From Phoronis ovalis (lineage: Eukaryota; Phoronida; Phoronidae): a stretch of DNA of 17,079 nucleotides. Where the stretch lies: NCBI GenBank assembly GCA_028565635.1, contig JAOXYB010021859.1, forward strand, positions 1 through 17,079. The letters run 5' to 3'. Below the pieces are notes generated by a model. The model made no database searches. It was not told the origin of the DNA and was given only the letters and a program-made list of their open reading frames with translations. The position numbers were made by a program, and so were the translations under genes. Positions 16,476 to 17,079 of the stretch are shown here, piece after piece. The number at the start of each line of letters is the position of its first letter. The first letter of the stretch is position 1.

Positions 16476-17079
16476 CTGGAAAAGAAAACAACAATGTATT
16501 CCATCTTGATAATGAAAACTACCACCACTAGGTGGGGACATGATACAATTTAAGTTTTATGCTTTTTAACTACTGCAGATTTTTCAGAGATTAGCAAAAA
16601 TTTAAGAGTGTGGGATGGCAAAAATGTCTCAGGGTTTTTGCTGCACCATTTCATGTACAGAAGCTGTAAATGCAACCACATGTTTTATGCAGACTAATAA
16701 GTCTAGGTTCATTAAAGCAAACAGTTCAGAACCAGTAAGCTACAGCGGTCATGAAAATGTCATTGAGATACCGGTACCATTAGTATCTGCAGTGCAACCT
16801 ACTTATAAGTTTTTTGGCTAGATAAGGTCATGTTCAAAGCTTTAGATTTTTTTGAAATGTGTCTGACTAGTCTCTAAAATTGTCTACTAGGTTTAAAGTG
16901 TAAAGATCTTGTACTCAGGTATATGTAGCGGAAACGGCACAATAATGCCTAGTCCCAATTTCATGAGTTCAAGCTATGCCTCAACTTCTGATGGGTTAGG
17001 CTCAGGGTTTTAGCCAGCGACCTGTCATCCCGTCAAATGACGGGTTATAATTTTCAATTGACGGTCAAAAATTTTGGCT
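16476..17079. other. upstream of the most 5' exon seen: intron, first exon not found
   Basis: Exon a has an acceptor, so this is intron at least at its left edge. I found no minus-strand ATG followed by an open frame and a donor of the correct phase. A plus-strand open frame at 16615-16821 has no recognisable homology. The last 75 bases look repeat-derived. Confidence 0.55.
17005..17079. repeat. palindrome-rich segment, likely edge of an interspersed repeat
   Basis: CCCGTCA (17029-17035) and TGACGGG (17038-17044) form a perfect palindrome with a 2-base centre. TTGAC-G-GTCAA follows at 17058-17068. AGCCA at 17012-17016 is the complement of TGGCT at the very end. The density of TGACGG-type motifs differs from the rest of the window. 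The element runs off the right edge and cannot be classified. Confidence 0.45.

Noticed and set aside
16615-16821. Plus-strand 68-residue frame
   Set aside because: No homology recognised, no promoter or splice context, and it lies in probable intron. Chance length for this base composition.
16790-16835. Minus-strand ATG frame (MTLSSQKTY) followed by GTAGGT, a possible first coding exon
   Set aside because: It leaves two bases, but exon a needs one. Joining them gives a stop within four codons.
1-17079. Bacterial operon, CRISPR array, tRNA or viral gene
   Set aside because: Short exons with GT/AG introns, no regular short repeats with unique spacers, no cloverleaf or internal promoter boxes found, and no viral protein text.

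Overview
The window is animal nuclear DNA. It holds most of one gene, on the minus strand: an orthologue of AHI1, which encodes jouberin, a protein of the ciliary base and transition zone. The coding information is cut into short exons of 59 to 249 bases, separated by AT-rich introns with GT/AG ends. All 25 exons that I could place join in one open frame, with intron phases agreeing at every junction. The assembled protein is at least 1,103 residues and lacks its first residues. Human jouberin is about 1,196. Residue numbers in this report count from the first complete codon of the most 5' exon seen (minus strand, near 16473).

The gene reads from high to low coordinates. Positions 16475-13075 hold six exons for a charged, probably disordered N-terminal region. 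Each of these exons carries one lysine/arginine cluster, and the motif [12 protein letters not shown] lies near the start. Positions 12455-9679 encode a C2-like region that precedes the propeller. Positions 9385-3913 encode a linker and seven WD40 repeats, almost exactly one repeat per exon. Positions 3468-1104 encode a low-complexity linker. Positions 719-471 encode the C-terminal SH3 domain and a stop codon. The start codon, promoter and first exon(s) lie upstream of 16475 and were not found. No second gene, tRNA, rRNA or CRISPR was seen.

The introns are mostly featureless AT-rich DNA. Two stand out. One (15623-16367) holds a near-perfect 39-base inverted repeat. The other (5529-6384) holds an eroded family of AAGGGGTA..TTTTT units, including two adjacent 31-base copies. 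The right edge of the window has small GACGG-containing palindromes that look like part of an interspersed repeat.

The organism is an animal. The AT-rich, intron-dense structure, short introns and divergence from the human protein suggest an invertebrate, perhaps a mollusc or other lophotrochozoan, but the species cannot be fixed from this sequence. Exon calls rest on hand translation, splice consensus, phase continuity and remembered similarity to vertebrate jouberin. No alignment was run.
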